This document shows, in pieces, positions 42,499-51,934 of a DNA stretch of 64,000 bases. The translations under genes and the position numbers were made by a program. Source of the stretch: Megamonas sp. UBA1799 (lineage in GTDB: Bacteria; Bacillota; Negativicutes; Selenomonadales; Selenomonadaceae); assembly GCA_002319815.1 (NCBI GenBank), contig DCFR01000065.1, forward strand, positions 548-64,547. The letters are read 5' to 3'. Position 1 is the first letter of the stretch; each line of letters starts with the position of its first letter. Under the pieces are notes generated by a model. That model ran no database searches. It saw only the letters and a program-made list of their open reading frames with translations, and was not told where the DNA came from.

Positions 42499-43254
42499 AT
42501 GGCAGTTGGCAATACCTATGTGGTTGAGAAAACCTGCCCGATTTGCGGTGAAACGACACGCGTGGTGAAAGTTCGTTCCCGGTTGATGGCTTTACAGACG
42601 GATAGCGATTTTTGTACGCATTATCAGGATTTTAATCCGTATTATTATACGATCTGGATCTGTGAAAAATGTGGTTATGCAGCCGATGAAAAGCGATTTT
42701 TGGCGGTCATGCCGGAAAAAAACCGCAAGAAAATTCAGGATTTCCTGAATGGACGCAAGATCGGCCTTTCTTTTGCCGAGGAACGCGGACTGCCGGAGGC
42801 GGTCGCATCTTTTAAACTGGCAATTTTTTATGAGGAACTGCTGGGGGCGTCACTGGGACACCGGGCGGGACTGTTTTTGGAGCTGGCCTGGATTTACCGG
42901 CTGGCCGACGATGAAGAGAAGGAACTGCCAATGCTGCGGAAAGCGGCCGAACTGTACGATCAGTCGTTGACGACAGAACGTTATCCGGTAGGCCAGCTTT
43001 CGGATACAATGGCGATTTATTTGGTGGGATCGATCTATTATCGTCTGGGGGACTATGAGACCGCGACGCAGTATCTGAGCCGTATTATCAGCGATAAGGA
43101 TTCCAGAATTCAGGATCGCAAGCTTTATGAGCGGGCCCGGTATCTCTGGCAGGATGTGCGGGCGGCGCGTGAAGCGCAGCGTGATGCTGCCGAAGTACAG
43201 GCCGCCGGCGGCACGCCGGATGAAGCGGCGGAGAAAGCGAAACAGAACTCATGA
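42499..43254 (+). CDS. DUF2225 protein (zinc-ribbon plus helical repeats)
   Basis: The protein of about 251 residues begins with a zinc-ribbon-like pair of knuckles, CPICG near residue 12 and CEKCG near 55, followed by TPR-like helices from about residue 95 (EAVASFKLAIFYEELLG, YRLGDYETATQYLSRII). This matches the DUF2225 family of Firmicutes; its function is unknown. ATG 42499 follows TTAGGAG. Its stop overlaps the next start in ATGA, so the two are coupled. Confidence 0.88.
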   Translation: MAVGNTYVVEKTCPICGETTRVVKVRSRLMALQTDSDFCTHYQDFNPYYYTIWICEKCGYAADEKRFLAVMPEKNRKKIQDFLNGRKIGLSFAEERGLPEAVASFKLAIFYEELLGASLGHRAGLFLELAWIYRLADDEEKELPMLRKAAELYDQSLTTERYPVGQLSDTMAIYLVGSIYYRLGDYETATQYLSRIISDKDSRIQDRKLYERARYLWQDVRAAREAQRDAAEVQAAGGTPDEAAEKAKQNS

Positions 43255-43928
43255 TGATGGATATGCCGTCCGCCCTTATGGCCCCCTGTACAGCAGTGAA
43301 CTGGGGATCGGTAGCGGCGGCTACGGAAGAATACAGCAGTTTTATTGCTATTGTCCGCCAGACCTGGAGCGCTGAGTCGCTGCAGGATATACTGGCCGGT
43401 CATGTTGCAGTGCCGGATGAAGAAATCAACCGGGCGTTGGCCGAGCAGCTGGCCGACAGCGATCAGGTGAAGGCGCTGTCGATTACTTCGCATGAGAACG
43501 GCCGGCTGGATATCCATGCCGACACGGCGAAGATCGGCCGCATTGAGCTTTCCGGTACGATGGATGCGTTTGTTCATGACGGCGACCATTCGTATATGAC
43601 TTATACAATCAAGGAACGGGCGCTGAAAGACCACGGCCTGCTGTCGTGGTTCTTTTCACGTATATCATTGTCTATGGCGGAGAAGCTGACCGGACGTATC
43701 GAGCTGGCGGAGGATCTGCCTACGAAAATTCATGGAAATACGATAACCGTTGATTTTAGCGAACGACTGCGCAATTCTCGCTTGGCGCAGGCTTCTTATG
43801 ATGGGTTTAATCTGCTGGACGCGCTGGTCATTTCCCGGGCGACGCCGCATGACGGCTATGTGGAGCTGGATACGGAGCTGCGGGTGCCGGATGCATTGAA
43901 AACTTTGCTGAAGAATATTTTGCAGTAG
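43251..43928 (+). CDS. Unknown protein coupled to DUF2225
   Basis: I do not recognise this 225-residue protein. It has no signal peptide or membrane helix. The middle (about residues 80-170) reads as alternating beta strands (RIELSGTMDAFVHDG, TIKERAL) and ends with LRVPDALKTLLKN. The pattern resembles lipid-binding beta-rich DUF2993-like folds only loosely. It is translationally coupled to the DUF2225 gene and 15 bp from the exported DUF4127 gene, suggesting a three-gene unit. Several in-frame ATGs exist near the start. Confidence 0.7.
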   Translation: MMMDMPSALMAPCTAVNWGSVAAATEEYSSFIAIVRQTWSAESLQDILAGHVAVPDEEINRALAEQLADSDQVKALSITSHENGRLDIHADTAKIGRIELSGTMDAFVHDGDHSYMTYTIKERALKDHGLLSWFFSRISLSMAEKLTGRIELAEDLPTKIHGNTITVDFSERLRNSRLAQASYDGFNLLDALVISRATPHDGYVELDTELRVPDALKTLLKNILQ

Positions 43929-43943
43929 GATGGTGGGTCGAAG

Positions 43944-45575
43944 ATGAAACAAAAGCTTTTTGCCTTGCTGCTGGGAGTGTGTCTTTTCCTGACGGCTTTG
44001 CCGGTCAGCGCCAAGGCGCCGGCGCCGGTAAAAAACCGGCTGCTTTTTGTGCCGCATGATAACCGGCCAATTTCGGACGAGCAGACGGCAGATACTATTC
44101 GGAAAATGGGATGGGATATTCTGGTACCGCCGGATGAAATGTTGGGCAGCCGTGAGCAGCCGGGGAATCCGGAAGAAATCTGGCAGTGGGTCGAACAAAA
44201 TGCCCCGACGGCAGAAGCGGCGGTGGTTTCTTCGGATTCACTGCTTTATGGCAGTCTGGTCGGTTCACGTAAACATACGTATACCCAAGAACAGATTGAC
44301 AGCCGGGTCGCCCGGTTTGATGCGTTTAAGAAGGCCAATCCAAAACTGAAACTGTATGTCTTTGGCTCAATTATGCGTACGCCGCGTTCCGGCGATGCCT
44401 CCGGCCTTATGGAACCGGGATACTATCAAAGTTATGGCAGTGATATTTTTCGCTATACCGCGCTGACGGATAAGCAGGAGACGGAAGGCTTGACGCGGCG
44501 GGAGCAGAAAGAATATGATTTTCTGGCGCGGCTGATTCCCAAGGCGGCGCTCGCCGACTGGCTCAATCGCCGCAATAAGAACTTTGCCGCTAGTAAGGAA
44601 TTGATTCAGTTCACGCGGCAGGGCGATTTCAATTATCTGGTTTTGGGTCGGGATGATAATGCGCCGTATTCCCAGACGCATATGGAAAGCCGTCATTTGG
44701 CTGCAGCCGGGGTTGATTTGGGGATTTCGCGCTTTCAGACGATTGCCGGAATTGATGAAGTCGGTTTGCTCATGTTGACGCGGGCGGTGAACGATCTGAC
44801 GCGGACAGTGCCGTTTGTCTATGTCCGCTATAACTGGGGACGAGGCGCCAATACGATTCCGTCTTATTCGGATGAGCCGATTTCCGCTTCCATTCATGAC
44901 CATATTATCGCTGCCGGCGGCATGCAGGTTTCGGGGCCGCAGAAGGCGGATCTGGTACTGCTGGTGAATACAAATCCGAATGGCAAGACTTATGAAGGCA
45001 ATGATCGCCGCAATGACGGCACGCCCCGGGAGGGAACGAAGTATTTTGCTGATATTGTGAGCGAGAGTGTTGCGGCCGGCTATCCGACTGGTATTGGCGA
45101 TATTGCTTTTGCCAATGGCGCCGATAACGCGCTGATGGAAATGTTGAAAAACCGCGGGCTGCTTTTCAAGCTGCGCGCCTATGCAGGCTGGAATACGGCG
45201 ACGAATAGCACGGGCTTTGTGCTGGGGCAGGGAATGCTGGCGATGAAAATGACGGACGATGCCCAGGACCAACTGCTCTTGACGCGCTATCTGGATGATT
45301 GGGCCTATCAGGCGAATATCCGGCCCATCATCGGGCGGCAGCTTGGCTGGCTGCGCGGCACGGGTGCGTATGCGAGTCTGGATACCAAACTTCCTGCTGT
45401 TGAAGCGCGGGCGACGCGCATGATGCGGCGTTTTGCCGATGATAATCTGCCGCCATTCAATGAACTGCAGTATCTGGAAGTTACTTTTCCTTGGAACCGC
45501 ATGTTTGAAGCAAAATATGATTTTACGCCGCCGTTTGATTTTGAGACCTATAAAGCCGAGCATCCGGCTGCATAA
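43944..45575 (+). CDS. Exported DUF4127 protein
   Basis: The 543-residue protein has a signal peptide (cleavage near SAKA, residue 24) and the DUF4127 pattern: LLFVPHDNRPIS at the start, SSDSLLYGSLVGSRKH, FGSIMRTPR, NYLVLGRDDNAPYSQTHMES, RYNWGRGANTIPSY, LLVNTNPNG and YAGWNTATNSTG. The conserved Asp, Arg, His and Asn clusters suggest an enzyme or a sugar-binding pocket, but the family has no established function. It is the last gene before a bidirectional terminator. Confidence 0.9.
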   Translation: MKQKLFALLLGVCLFLTALPVSAKAPAPVKNRLLFVPHDNRPISDEQTADTIRKMGWDILVPPDEMLGSREQPGNPEEIWQWVEQNAPTAEAAVVSSDSLLYGSLVGSRKHTYTQEQIDSRVARFDAFKKANPKLKLYVFGSIMRTPRSGDASGLMEPGYYQSYGSDIFRYTALTDKQETEGLTRREQKEYDFLARLIPKAALADWLNRRNKNFAASKELIQFTRQGDFNYLVLGRDDNAPYSQTHMESRHLAAAGVDLGISRFQTIAGIDEVGLLMLTRAVNDLTRTVPFVYVRYNWGRGANTIPSYSDEPISASIHDHIIAAGGMQVSGPQKADLVLLVNTNPNGKTYEGNDRRNDGTPREGTKYFADIVSESVAAGYPTGIGDIAFANGADNALMEMLKNRGLLFKLRAYAGWNTATNSTGFVLGQGMLAMKMTDDAQDQLLLTRYLDDWAYQANIRPIIGRQLGWLRGTGAYASLDTKLPAVEARATRMMRRFADDNLPPFNELQYLEVTFPWNRMFEAKYDFTPPFDFETYKAEHPAA

Positions 45576-45613
45576 AGATGACCCCGGCAGGGTTGCCCGC
45601 CGGGGCCGGATAT

Positions 45614-45652
45614 AAAAAAGAACCGTCGCTATGGAGGCTGACGGTTCTTTTT
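45614..45652. terminator. Bidirectional terminator between DUF4127 and DeoR genes
   Basis: AAAAAGAACCGTC pairs with GACGGTTCTTTTT around a 13-base loop; the A-run and T-run serve both strands. Confidence 0.88.
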
Positions 45653-45660
45653 GTATGTAG

Positions 45661-46431
45661 TTATTTTTCTTCGGCCGTCGAAATTGTATACACATGGGTG
45701 TCTTTTGAATGCATGATCTGCGCGGCATCGGCCGGGATGCCGTCATCGGTGAAGACCGAATCCACGGCAGACAGAGGAAACAGCGAAACAACGCCTGTCT
45801 GGGTGAATTTCACCGATTCGGTGAGGATGATGGCGTGCTTGGCATTTTCGGCCATCGTGCGGATCGCTTCCGCCCGCATAAGATTATTGCTCATAAAACC
45901 GTTTTGGTTGAAGCCGTCGATGCCGACAAAAAGCTTGTCAACATAAAAGTCGCTGACGCATTTTTTGATCATCGGACCGACCATGACCTGTGATTCGTTC
46001 TGGTATTCCCCACCCAGCAAAATAATATGCGCTCCCGGTGCCTTACGGACAAAAGCAGCGATAAAAGCCGAGTTGGTAATGATAGTGACATCGCGCCGGT
46101 TCATGGTCAGTTCCTCCGCCAGCAAAGTGCAGCAGGAACCGGATTCAATCATGATTGTTTCACCGTTATGTACCGTGGCGGCAGCCCGCATGGCGATTTT
46201 GTGTTTGATTTCATAATTGAACGACAAGTGATTGGCAATATCATCGCTCTGGGCCATAGCTGCATAGCCGTGTTCGCGCCGCAGCAGGCCCATGTGCTCA
46301 AGGGTACTCAGGTCTTTTCGGATGGTCACTTCGGATACATCGAGTACCTGCGCCAGATCGGTAACGGCGACGCGTTTTTTGTTGTTAACGATATTCAGGA
46401 GCTTTGTATGGCGGATATGCAATACCATCAT
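45661..46431 (-). CDS. DeoR-family transcriptional regulator (second)
   Basis: The protein of about 256 residues has a DeoR helix-turn-helix (VTDLAQVLDVSEVTIRKDLSTLE) and a sensor domain with MIESGSCCTLLAEEL, ITNSAFIAAF, LLGGEYQ and the LTESVKFTQTG motif. It should sense a sugar phosphate. The start is uncertain: two ATGs abut the AGAGG ribosome site and a TTG at 46422 has better spacing. Neighbours do not reveal the target. Confidence 0.9.
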   Translation of the reverse strand: MMVLHIRHTKLLNIVNNKKRVAVTDLAQVLDVSEVTIRKDLSTLEHMGLLRREHGYAAMAQSDDIANHLSFNYEIKHKIAMRAAATVHNGETIMIESGSCCTLLAEELTMNRRDVTIITNSAFIAAFVRKAPGAHIILLGGEYQNESQVMVGPMIKKCVSDFYVDKLFVGIDGFNQNGFMSNNLMRAEAIRTMAENAKHAIILTESVKFTQTGVVSLFPLSAVDSVFTDDGIPADAAQIMHSKDTHVYTISTAEEK

Positions 46432-46586
46432 CCTCTGTCTGTATAAATTTTGTGTCCGGAACGGACTATTACTAAAGGCATTATAGCATAATTGCTGTGA
46501 ATATGAAAGAAAATATTTTCAAATGAAAAAGAAAAGACAGAAAAAAAGGACGCTGCCTGATGACAGCGCCCGCAAAATGATAGAAC

Positions 46587-47678
46587 TCAGGCATTGGCCT
46601 GCCGGAAATTTTCCATAAAAGCTGCCAGTCGTTCGCAGCCTTCATACGGCATGGCATTGTAAATCGAGGCTCGCATACCGCCGACAGAGCGGTGGCCTTT
46701 GACACCGCAAAGCTGCTGCGTTTTTGCTTCTTCAACAAATTGCTTTTCCAAAGCCTCGGTTGGCAGCCGGAAAGTGACATTCATCAGGGAGCGGCTGTCC
46801 TTGTCGGCATGACCGCGATAGAAACCATCGGAATTGTCAATGGTATCGTAAATCAGTTTGGCTTTTTTGGCATTCCGTTCGCCGATGACAGTCAAACCAC
46901 CCTGCTTTTTCAGCCAAGCGGCAGTTTTACCGACCATGTAGATGCAAAACGCCGGCGGTGTATTGTAGAGCGAATTCTTTTCTGCATGCGTGTCGTAACG
47001 CAGCATAGTCGGAATCGTTTTCGGGCTGTTGCTCAGAAATTCCTTGCGGGCGACGACAACGACGACGCCTGCCGGACCAAGATTTTTCTGTGCGCCGGCG
47101 TAAATGAAACTAAACTTTTTAAAATCGATCGGGCGGGAAAGCATGTCGGATGACATATCGGCGATGAGCGGAACGCTGCCGGTTTCCGGTATATAGTGAT
47201 ATTCTGTGCCGTAAATGGTGTTGTTGTAGCAGACATGCAGATAGGCGGCGTCATCGCTGAGCTGGATCTCCTCCTGCGTCGGAATGTGACGAAAATCCCG
47301 GTCCTTGCTGCTGGCGGCCACATGACCGATCTCGAGAAGTTCGGCTTCCTGATAAGCCTTGGTGGCAAAGCTGCCGGAAAGCACATAGTTGCCGGTTTTG
47401 CCGCTGCCGGCAAAATTCATCGGAATCATGGCGAACTGCGTGCTGGCACCGCCCTGCAGGAATAAGACATCATAGTCGTCTCCCAGTCCCATCAGATCCT
47501 TGATGTCGGTTTTTGCCTGATTGAGCATAGCTTCAAATTCTTTGGCCCGATGGCTGATTTCAATAATGGATTCGCCGGATCCCTGAAAATTGAGAAATTC
47601 AGCCTGTGCTTCTTTCAGTACTTCCAAAGGCTGGAGCGCCGGACCGGGATTAAAGTTGTATACACGATTTGCTTCCAC
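46587..47678 (-). CDS. serC: Phosphoserine aminotransferase
   Basis: The protein of about 363 residues transaminates 3-phosphohydroxypyruvate to phosphoserine. It has the N-terminal YNFNPGPALQP, FLQGGASTQFAMIPMN, the PLP lysine in IYAGAQKNLGPAGV and the C-terminal GVKGHRSVGGMRASIYNA. GTG 47678 is clear because GAGGAGG lies eight bases upstream. It is divergent from serA, the preceding step in serine synthesis. No T-box is seen on its own leader. Confidence 0.97.
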   Translation of the reverse strand: MEANRVYNFNPGPALQPLEVLKEAQAEFLNFQGSGESIIEISHRAKEFEAMLNQAKTDIKDLMGLGDDYDVLFLQGGASTQFAMIPMNFAGSGKTGNYVLSGSFATKAYQEAELLEIGHVAASSKDRDFRHIPTQEEIQLSDDAAYLHVCYNNTIYGTEYHYIPETGSVPLIADMSSDMLSRPIDFKKFSFIYAGAQKNLGPAGVVVVVARKEFLSNSPKTIPTMLRYDTHAEKNSLYNTPPAFCIYMVGKTAAWLKKQGGLTVIGERNAKKAKLIYDTIDNSDGFYRGHADKDSRSLMNVTFRLPTEALEKQFVEEAKTQQLCGVKGHRSVGGMRASIYNAMPYEGCERLAAFMENFRQANA

Positions 47679-47743
47679 GATAAATACCTCCTCAAAAGTT
47701 TGACAACAGGCATTTGCCTGCGGATGTTTTGTAATTGTGTTAT

Positions 47744-47773
47744 ATTCTAACGCCGAAAATCGGAAAACGTCAA
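47744..47773 (-). promoter_or_regulatory. serC promoter
   Basis: On the minus strand TTGACG (47773-47768) is followed after 18 bp by TAGAAT (47749-47744), about 65 bp before the serC start. Confidence 0.65.
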
Positions 47774-47808
47774 GGGAAAAATAAAAAATGTTTTTTTTAG
47801 AAATACAC

Positions 47809-47837
47809 TTGACGTGTATCAACGGATAAATTATAAT
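47809..47837 (+). promoter_or_regulatory. serA promoter
   Basis: TTGACG (47809-47814), 17 bp, perfect TATAAT (47832-47837). It lies back to back with the serC promoter and just before the T-box leader. Confidence 0.85.
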
Positions 47838-47843
47838 TGCAAT

Positions 47844-48075
47844 ATGCACAAGAAATAGCAAACGCGATGCAGAGGATACGTGTACCAGACTTCATGCAGA
47901 GAGCCGGCGGCAGGTGCGAGTCGGCAGGAGAAGGTATTCGTTCCACCTTGAAGCGGCCGGCGAGAAGCCGGACGGGAGATGCCCGATACAGCAAAAGAGT
48001 CGGTGCGCAAGCATCACTTGGGTGGTACCGCGGAGATATGAGCTTCGCCCCAATTATGGGGCGGAGCTTTTGTGT
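47844..48075 (+). promoter_or_regulatory. T-box riboswitch of serA, probably tRNA-Ser
   Basis: The leader has stem I with the AGAGAG and AGGTGCGAG parts of the distal loop, a specifier loop, the T-box core GGGTGGTACCGCGG (48020-48033) and a terminator (AGCTTCGCCCC with GGGGCGGAGCT, T-rich after). By hand folding, the specifier loop ends in TCC followed by A, i.e. a serine codon, directly before the closing CCTT arm. Uncharged tRNA-Ser should favour antitermination. The TGGT acceptor-binding bases would need a G-T pair with the usual tRNA-Ser discriminator, a caveat. The 450 bp between serC and serA are filled by promoters and this element. Confidence 0.9.
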
Positions 48076-48127
48076 TTTGTGCAGAAATATTGTCAACGAG
48101 GATAAATTTTATAAAGGAGCGAGACAT

Positions 48128-49714
48128 ATGAAAGTATTAGCAGCAGACGGAGTTTCTAAAAAGGGTATTGAATTGTTGCAGCAGGCTGGCTTTGAGGTCG
48201 TTATTAAGGATAAGCTGCCGGCGGAAGAACTGCTGGCGACGATTCCGGAGTATGACGCGCTGATTGTGCGGTCGGCTTCCAAGGTAACCGCAGAAGTAAT
48301 CGGCGCGGCAAAAAAACTCAAGATCATCGGCCGGGCCGGCGTCGGCGTGGATAATATAGATGTTCCGGCGGCCACGGCCCGCGGTATTATAGTGATTAAC
48401 TCTCCCGGCGGCAATACGATTGCAGCTACGGAGCATACCATGGGCATGATGCTGGCGATGGCCCGTCATATTCCGGCGGCCAACGAAACGACGCAAAAGG
48501 GCGAATGGAATCGCAAGCAGTATGTCGGCGTGGAACTGCGCGGCAAGACGCTGGGCATCGTCGGCCTGGGACGCATCGGCAGCGGCATTGCCAAGCGGGC
48601 GGCAGCATTTGAGATGAATGTCATTGGCTATGATCCGTATGTGAATGAGGAACGGGCGGCGGCGATGGGCATCAAGCTGGTTGATATCAACGGCATTGTG
48701 GCGCAGTCGGATTTCATCACGGTGCATATGCCGCTGAACAACGAAACGAAGAATATGTTTAATAAAGAAAACATGGCCAAAATGAAGAAAGGCGTTCGCC
48801 TGGTGAACTGCGCTCGCGGCGGCATCATCAATGAACAGGATCTGGCCGATGCGGTCAAAGCCGGTATTGTAGCCGGAGCGGCCATCGATGTGTTTACGAG
48901 CGAGCCGCTGCCGAAAGATCATCCGCTGATCGGCGTTCCGGGTATCGTGCTGACACCGCATCTGGGGGCTTCGACGGTGGAAGCGCAGATCGGTGTATCC
49001 ATTGATGTGGCCGCTGGTATCTGCGCGGCGCTGAAGGGCGAGCCGGTCATGACGGCCGTCAATATGGCGCCGGTATCGGCGCAGGTCATGAGCGTTATCA
49101 AACCGTATTTCGATTTGGCGGAACGTCTTGGCTGCATGGCCTGTGCGCTGGCTGACGGCGCCATCAAGGCATTGGAAGTCGAATATACGGGTGAGATTAC
49201 GGATGTTAATACAAAACTTTTGACGACGGCAGTCATTAAGGGTATGCTCAACCCGGTTCTCGAAAGCAATGTCAATTATGTCAATGCGCCGGGCATTGCG
49301 CGGAACCGCAATATTGCCGTGCGTGAAGTTAAGAATAAGGAGACGGCTAACTTTGCTAATCTCATCACGGTGAAAGCAAAGACCGATAAAAAAGAGATCA
49401 AGATCCAGGGCACTTTATTTGGTACGGAAGGGCGCATTGTTACGATTGACGGCTACCGGGTGGATGTTGATCCGCATAAGCGCATTCTGATCTGCCCGCA
49501 TATCAATCGGCCGGGAGTCATCGGCAAAGTTGGTTCTCTGATGGGCACAGCCAACATCAATATTTCCGGCATGCAGGTCGGCCAGACGGAGATTGCGGGA
49601 ACCAATATCATGGTATTGACGGTTGACAACGATATTCCAGCGGCGGTCATCCGTCAGGTGACGGAGATTGATGGGATCTTTGGTGCTAAACTGATCAATT
49701 TTGATGTTTTATAA
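48128..49714 (+). CDS. serA: D-3-phosphoglycerate dehydrogenase
   Basis: The protein of about 528 residues oxidises 3-phosphoglycerate to 3-phosphohydroxypyruvate, the entry to serine. It is the long type: substrate and NAD domains (GLGRIGSGIAKRAAAF, NCARGGIINEQDL, TPHLGASTVEAQ), an intervening allosteric-substrate-binding-like domain (about 320-445), and a C-terminal ACT domain (INRPGVIGKVGSLMG, NINISGMQVGQ) that normally senses serine. It is thus regulated both by serine at the protein level and by tRNA charging at the T-box. Confidence 0.97.
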   Translation: MKVLAADGVSKKGIELLQQAGFEVVIKDKLPAEELLATIPEYDALIVRSASKVTAEVIGAAKKLKIIGRAGVGVDNIDVPAATARGIIVINSPGGNTIAATEHTMGMMLAMARHIPAANETTQKGEWNRKQYVGVELRGKTLGIVGLGRIGSGIAKRAAAFEMNVIGYDPYVNEERAAAMGIKLVDINGIVAQSDFITVHMPLNNETKNMFNKENMAKMKKGVRLVNCARGGIINEQDLADAVKAGIVAGAAIDVFTSEPLPKDHPLIGVPGIVLTPHLGASTVEAQIGVSIDVAAGICAALKGEPVMTAVNMAPVSAQVMSVIKPYFDLAERLGCMACALADGAIKALEVEYTGEITDVNTKLLTTAVIKGMLNPVLESNVNYVNAPGIARNRNIAVREVKNKETANFANLITVKAKTDKKEIKIQGTLFGTEGRIVTIDGYRVDVDPHKRILICPHINRPGVIGKVGSLMGTANINISGMQVGQTEIAGTNIMVLTVDNDIPAAVIRQVTEIDGIFGAKLINFDVL

Positions 49715-49752
49715 AAAGCTTTCCTATATAATATAAGGCAAAATTTTATTGA

Positions 49753-49792
49753 GAAGCAAAGCAGTTTTCTTTTTGGCTGCTTTGCTTCTTTT
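49753..49792 (+). terminator. serA terminator
   Basis: A perfect 12-bp stem, GAAGCAAAGCAG with CTGCTTTGCTTC, is followed by TTTT. Confidence 0.88.
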
Positions 49793-49899
49793 GTATGGCG
49801 GGACGGGAGACCCATCTATTCTCCTATTGTGTTTTTTGAGAGAAGGCCTTACGATAAAAAGTATATAAATGTTATTCTAGGTCAAAAGGGGGGCTCTCA

Positions 49900-51870
49900 A
49901 TGGGTATCAGACAAAAGTTTTTTGCATTGGCAGGATTGGTCGGCGTGATTCTGACTGTCGTTTCCTGCGTAGGTTATTATACGGCTTATCAGTCCTTGGA
50001 TGAGAGTATTGAACAGGAAATTTTGGCAACGGTTGAGGTTCAGGGCAGGTCGCTGGACGGCTGGCTCAGCAATAAGGGACAGATTGCAGTGAGCGCGGCC
50101 AATCTCATGGAGGCGCAGGATGGAAATCCGGCGGCTTTGACAAAAGAAATGCTGAGTCTGTCATCGAATGATAAAGAAGTACTGGCTTTGGGAGTTGGGA
50201 CTGAAGACCGGCATTTTGTCAATTGGCCGGAAGGCGATCTGACTGGGCGTTTGGATCCGACGACGCGTCCTTGGTATAAGGAAGCCAAAAATAAAGGAAA
50301 GCTCTTTTTTACCGATGCTTATCAGGATGCTGTGACCAAAAAGATGATCATATCGGCGGTAGTTCCTTATAAAGGCCGCGACGGAGCTTTTCGCGGCGCG
50401 GTTTGTGAAGATATTTCCTTGGCTGTTCTGGGCCAGCGGGTAACCGATATTAAATACCGGGAGCGCGGCAAGGGCATGATTATTGATCCGAAGGGGCTGA
50501 TTCTGGCTTCGACACAGGATGGGGAAGCGATGACGCAGGCGGCGGAAAATGGTCTTTTAAAAGAAAACTTTGCCGCTATGGTACAAAAAGGGAAAGGCTA
50601 TTTCTTGGCGAAAAAAGACGGCGATTCGCGGGTCGTGGCTTATACGACAGTGCCGGACACCGGCTGGTTGATGGCGGTGTCCGTTCCGGAATCTTTTGTT
50701 TTTGCGCAGATGCGCACGCTGAAGATCACCTATGCCATCCTTACACTGGCTGGTCTTATTTTGATTGTTTTTGCCAGCCTGCAGTTTTCCAATAAGATTA
50801 CCCGCGCGATTGTACGTTTGACGCAGCGTGCCGGCGAATTGGCCAAGGGCGATTTCCGACAGGAAGATCTGCCGGTGGAATCTTCGGATGAGTTGGGTAA
50901 GCTGGCGCAGGGATTTAATACAATGAGTCATAGTATTCGCGAACTCATCAGTAAGATGGCGGCCACGGCGGAACAGGTAGCGGCTTCTTCAGAAGAGCTG
51001 ACGGCCGGGGCGCAGCAGTCGGCGCAGGCGGCGACGAATGTGGCATCAACGGTGGTAGATGTCGCCAATGGTATGGAGGATCAGCTGCGGAGCGTGACCG
51101 GGGCGAAAAAGAATGTGGACTCCGTGTTCAATGATATTACCCAGATGACGGGTAAGACCGGCCAGGTAGCGGATAATTCGGTGCAGACAGCCGCCGCAGC
51201 CAGCAAGGGGGAGGAACTTATGGGCGGCGCTATGCAGAAAATGGAAAGCATTGAGCGCAGCGTCATGAATTCAGCGGATGTTGTCCGGAAACTGGGAGAC
51301 AATTCGCAGCAAATCGGTCAGATCGTCGAGACAATTTCCAGTATTGCCGAGCAAACCAATCTGTTGGCGCTGAACGCCGCAATCGAAGCGGCCCGGGCCG
51401 GTACGGCGGGACGCGGCTTCTCCGTGGTGGCGGAAGAAGTCCGCAAGCTGGCGGAGCAGTCCCGTGCTGCGACGGAAGAAATCAAAGAGCGCATTGCGGT
51501 GATACAAAGCGATACTGATCAGGCGGTTGTGGCCATGCAGAACGGAACGGCTGAAGTCCAGGAGGGAACGACAGCAATTCGCGCGGTGGGCGGACAGTTT
51601 ACCGATATCATGCGCATGGTGGATGAGATCAAAAATCAAATGGAGGAGATTAATTCTTCCGTTAAGACCGTCTCGGCCGGTACGACGAATATCGTTACCG
51701 CAGTTGATTCGATCGATGCGGTCAGCCGGACAACTTTCGGTCATACGCAGACAATTTCGGCAGCGGCGGAAGAGCAGTCGGCTTCCAGTGAAGAAATTGC
51801 GTCGGCATCGCAGGCGCTGGCCGGGCTGGCGACTGAACTGCAGCATGCGGCCGCTAAATTCAAAGTATAA
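49900..51870 (+). CDS. Methyl-accepting chemotaxis protein (dCache sensor)
   Basis: The 656-residue chemoreceptor has a first membrane helix (about residues 8-28), a double-Cache-like ligand domain (about 35-270; PTTRPWYKEAK and DTGWLMAVSVP are typical), a second helix (about 278-298), HAMP (about 300-352) and a cytoplasmic signalling helix bundle with the hairpin tip EQTNLLALNAAIEAARAG. Cache domains of this sort often bind amino or organic acids. It signals to CheA/CheW, so the organism is probably motile. It is monocistronic, with AAGGGGGG before the ATG. Confidence 0.95.
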   Translation: MGIRQKFFALAGLVGVILTVVSCVGYYTAYQSLDESIEQEILATVEVQGRSLDGWLSNKGQIAVSAANLMEAQDGNPAALTKEMLSLSSNDKEVLALGVGTEDRHFVNWPEGDLTGRLDPTTRPWYKEAKNKGKLFFTDAYQDAVTKKMIISAVVPYKGRDGAFRGAVCEDISLAVLGQRVTDIKYRERGKGMIIDPKGLILASTQDGEAMTQAAENGLLKENFAAMVQKGKGYFLAKKDGDSRVVAYTTVPDTGWLMAVSVPESFVFAQMRTLKITYAILTLAGLILIVFASLQFSNKITRAIVRLTQRAGELAKGDFRQEDLPVESSDELGKLAQGFNTMSHSIRELISKMAATAEQVAASSEELTAGAQQSAQAATNVASTVVDVANGMEDQLRSVTGAKKNVDSVFNDITQMTGKTGQVADNSVQTAAAASKGEELMGGAMQKMESIERSVMNSADVVRKLGDNSQQIGQIVETISSIAEQTNLLALNAAIEAARAGTAGRGFSVVAEEVRKLAEQSRAATEEIKERIAVIQSDTDQAVVAMQNGTAEVQEGTTAIRAVGGQFTDIMRMVDEIKNQMEEINSSVKTVSAGTTNIVTAVDSIDAVSRTTFGHTQTISAAAEEQSASSEEIASASQALAGLATELQHAAAKFKV

Positions 51871-51886
51871 ATACTGGAGAAATCAT

Positions 51887-51923
51887 ACGGGCCGCAGCAT
51901 TTTTAATGCTGCGGCCCGTAATT
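51887..51923. terminator. Terminator after the chemoreceptor gene
   Basis: A perfect 15-bp stem, ACGGGCCGCAGCATT and its complement, with a short T/A loop. The following T-run is weak, but the hairpin sits between two converging genes. Confidence 0.75.
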
Positions 51924-51934
51924 GTCAGCTGGAA

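Noticed and set aside
47679..47861. N-terminal extension of SerC
   Set aside because: It overlaps both divergent promoters, and GTG 47678 has a GAGGAGG site at ideal spacing next to the conserved YNFNPGPA start.
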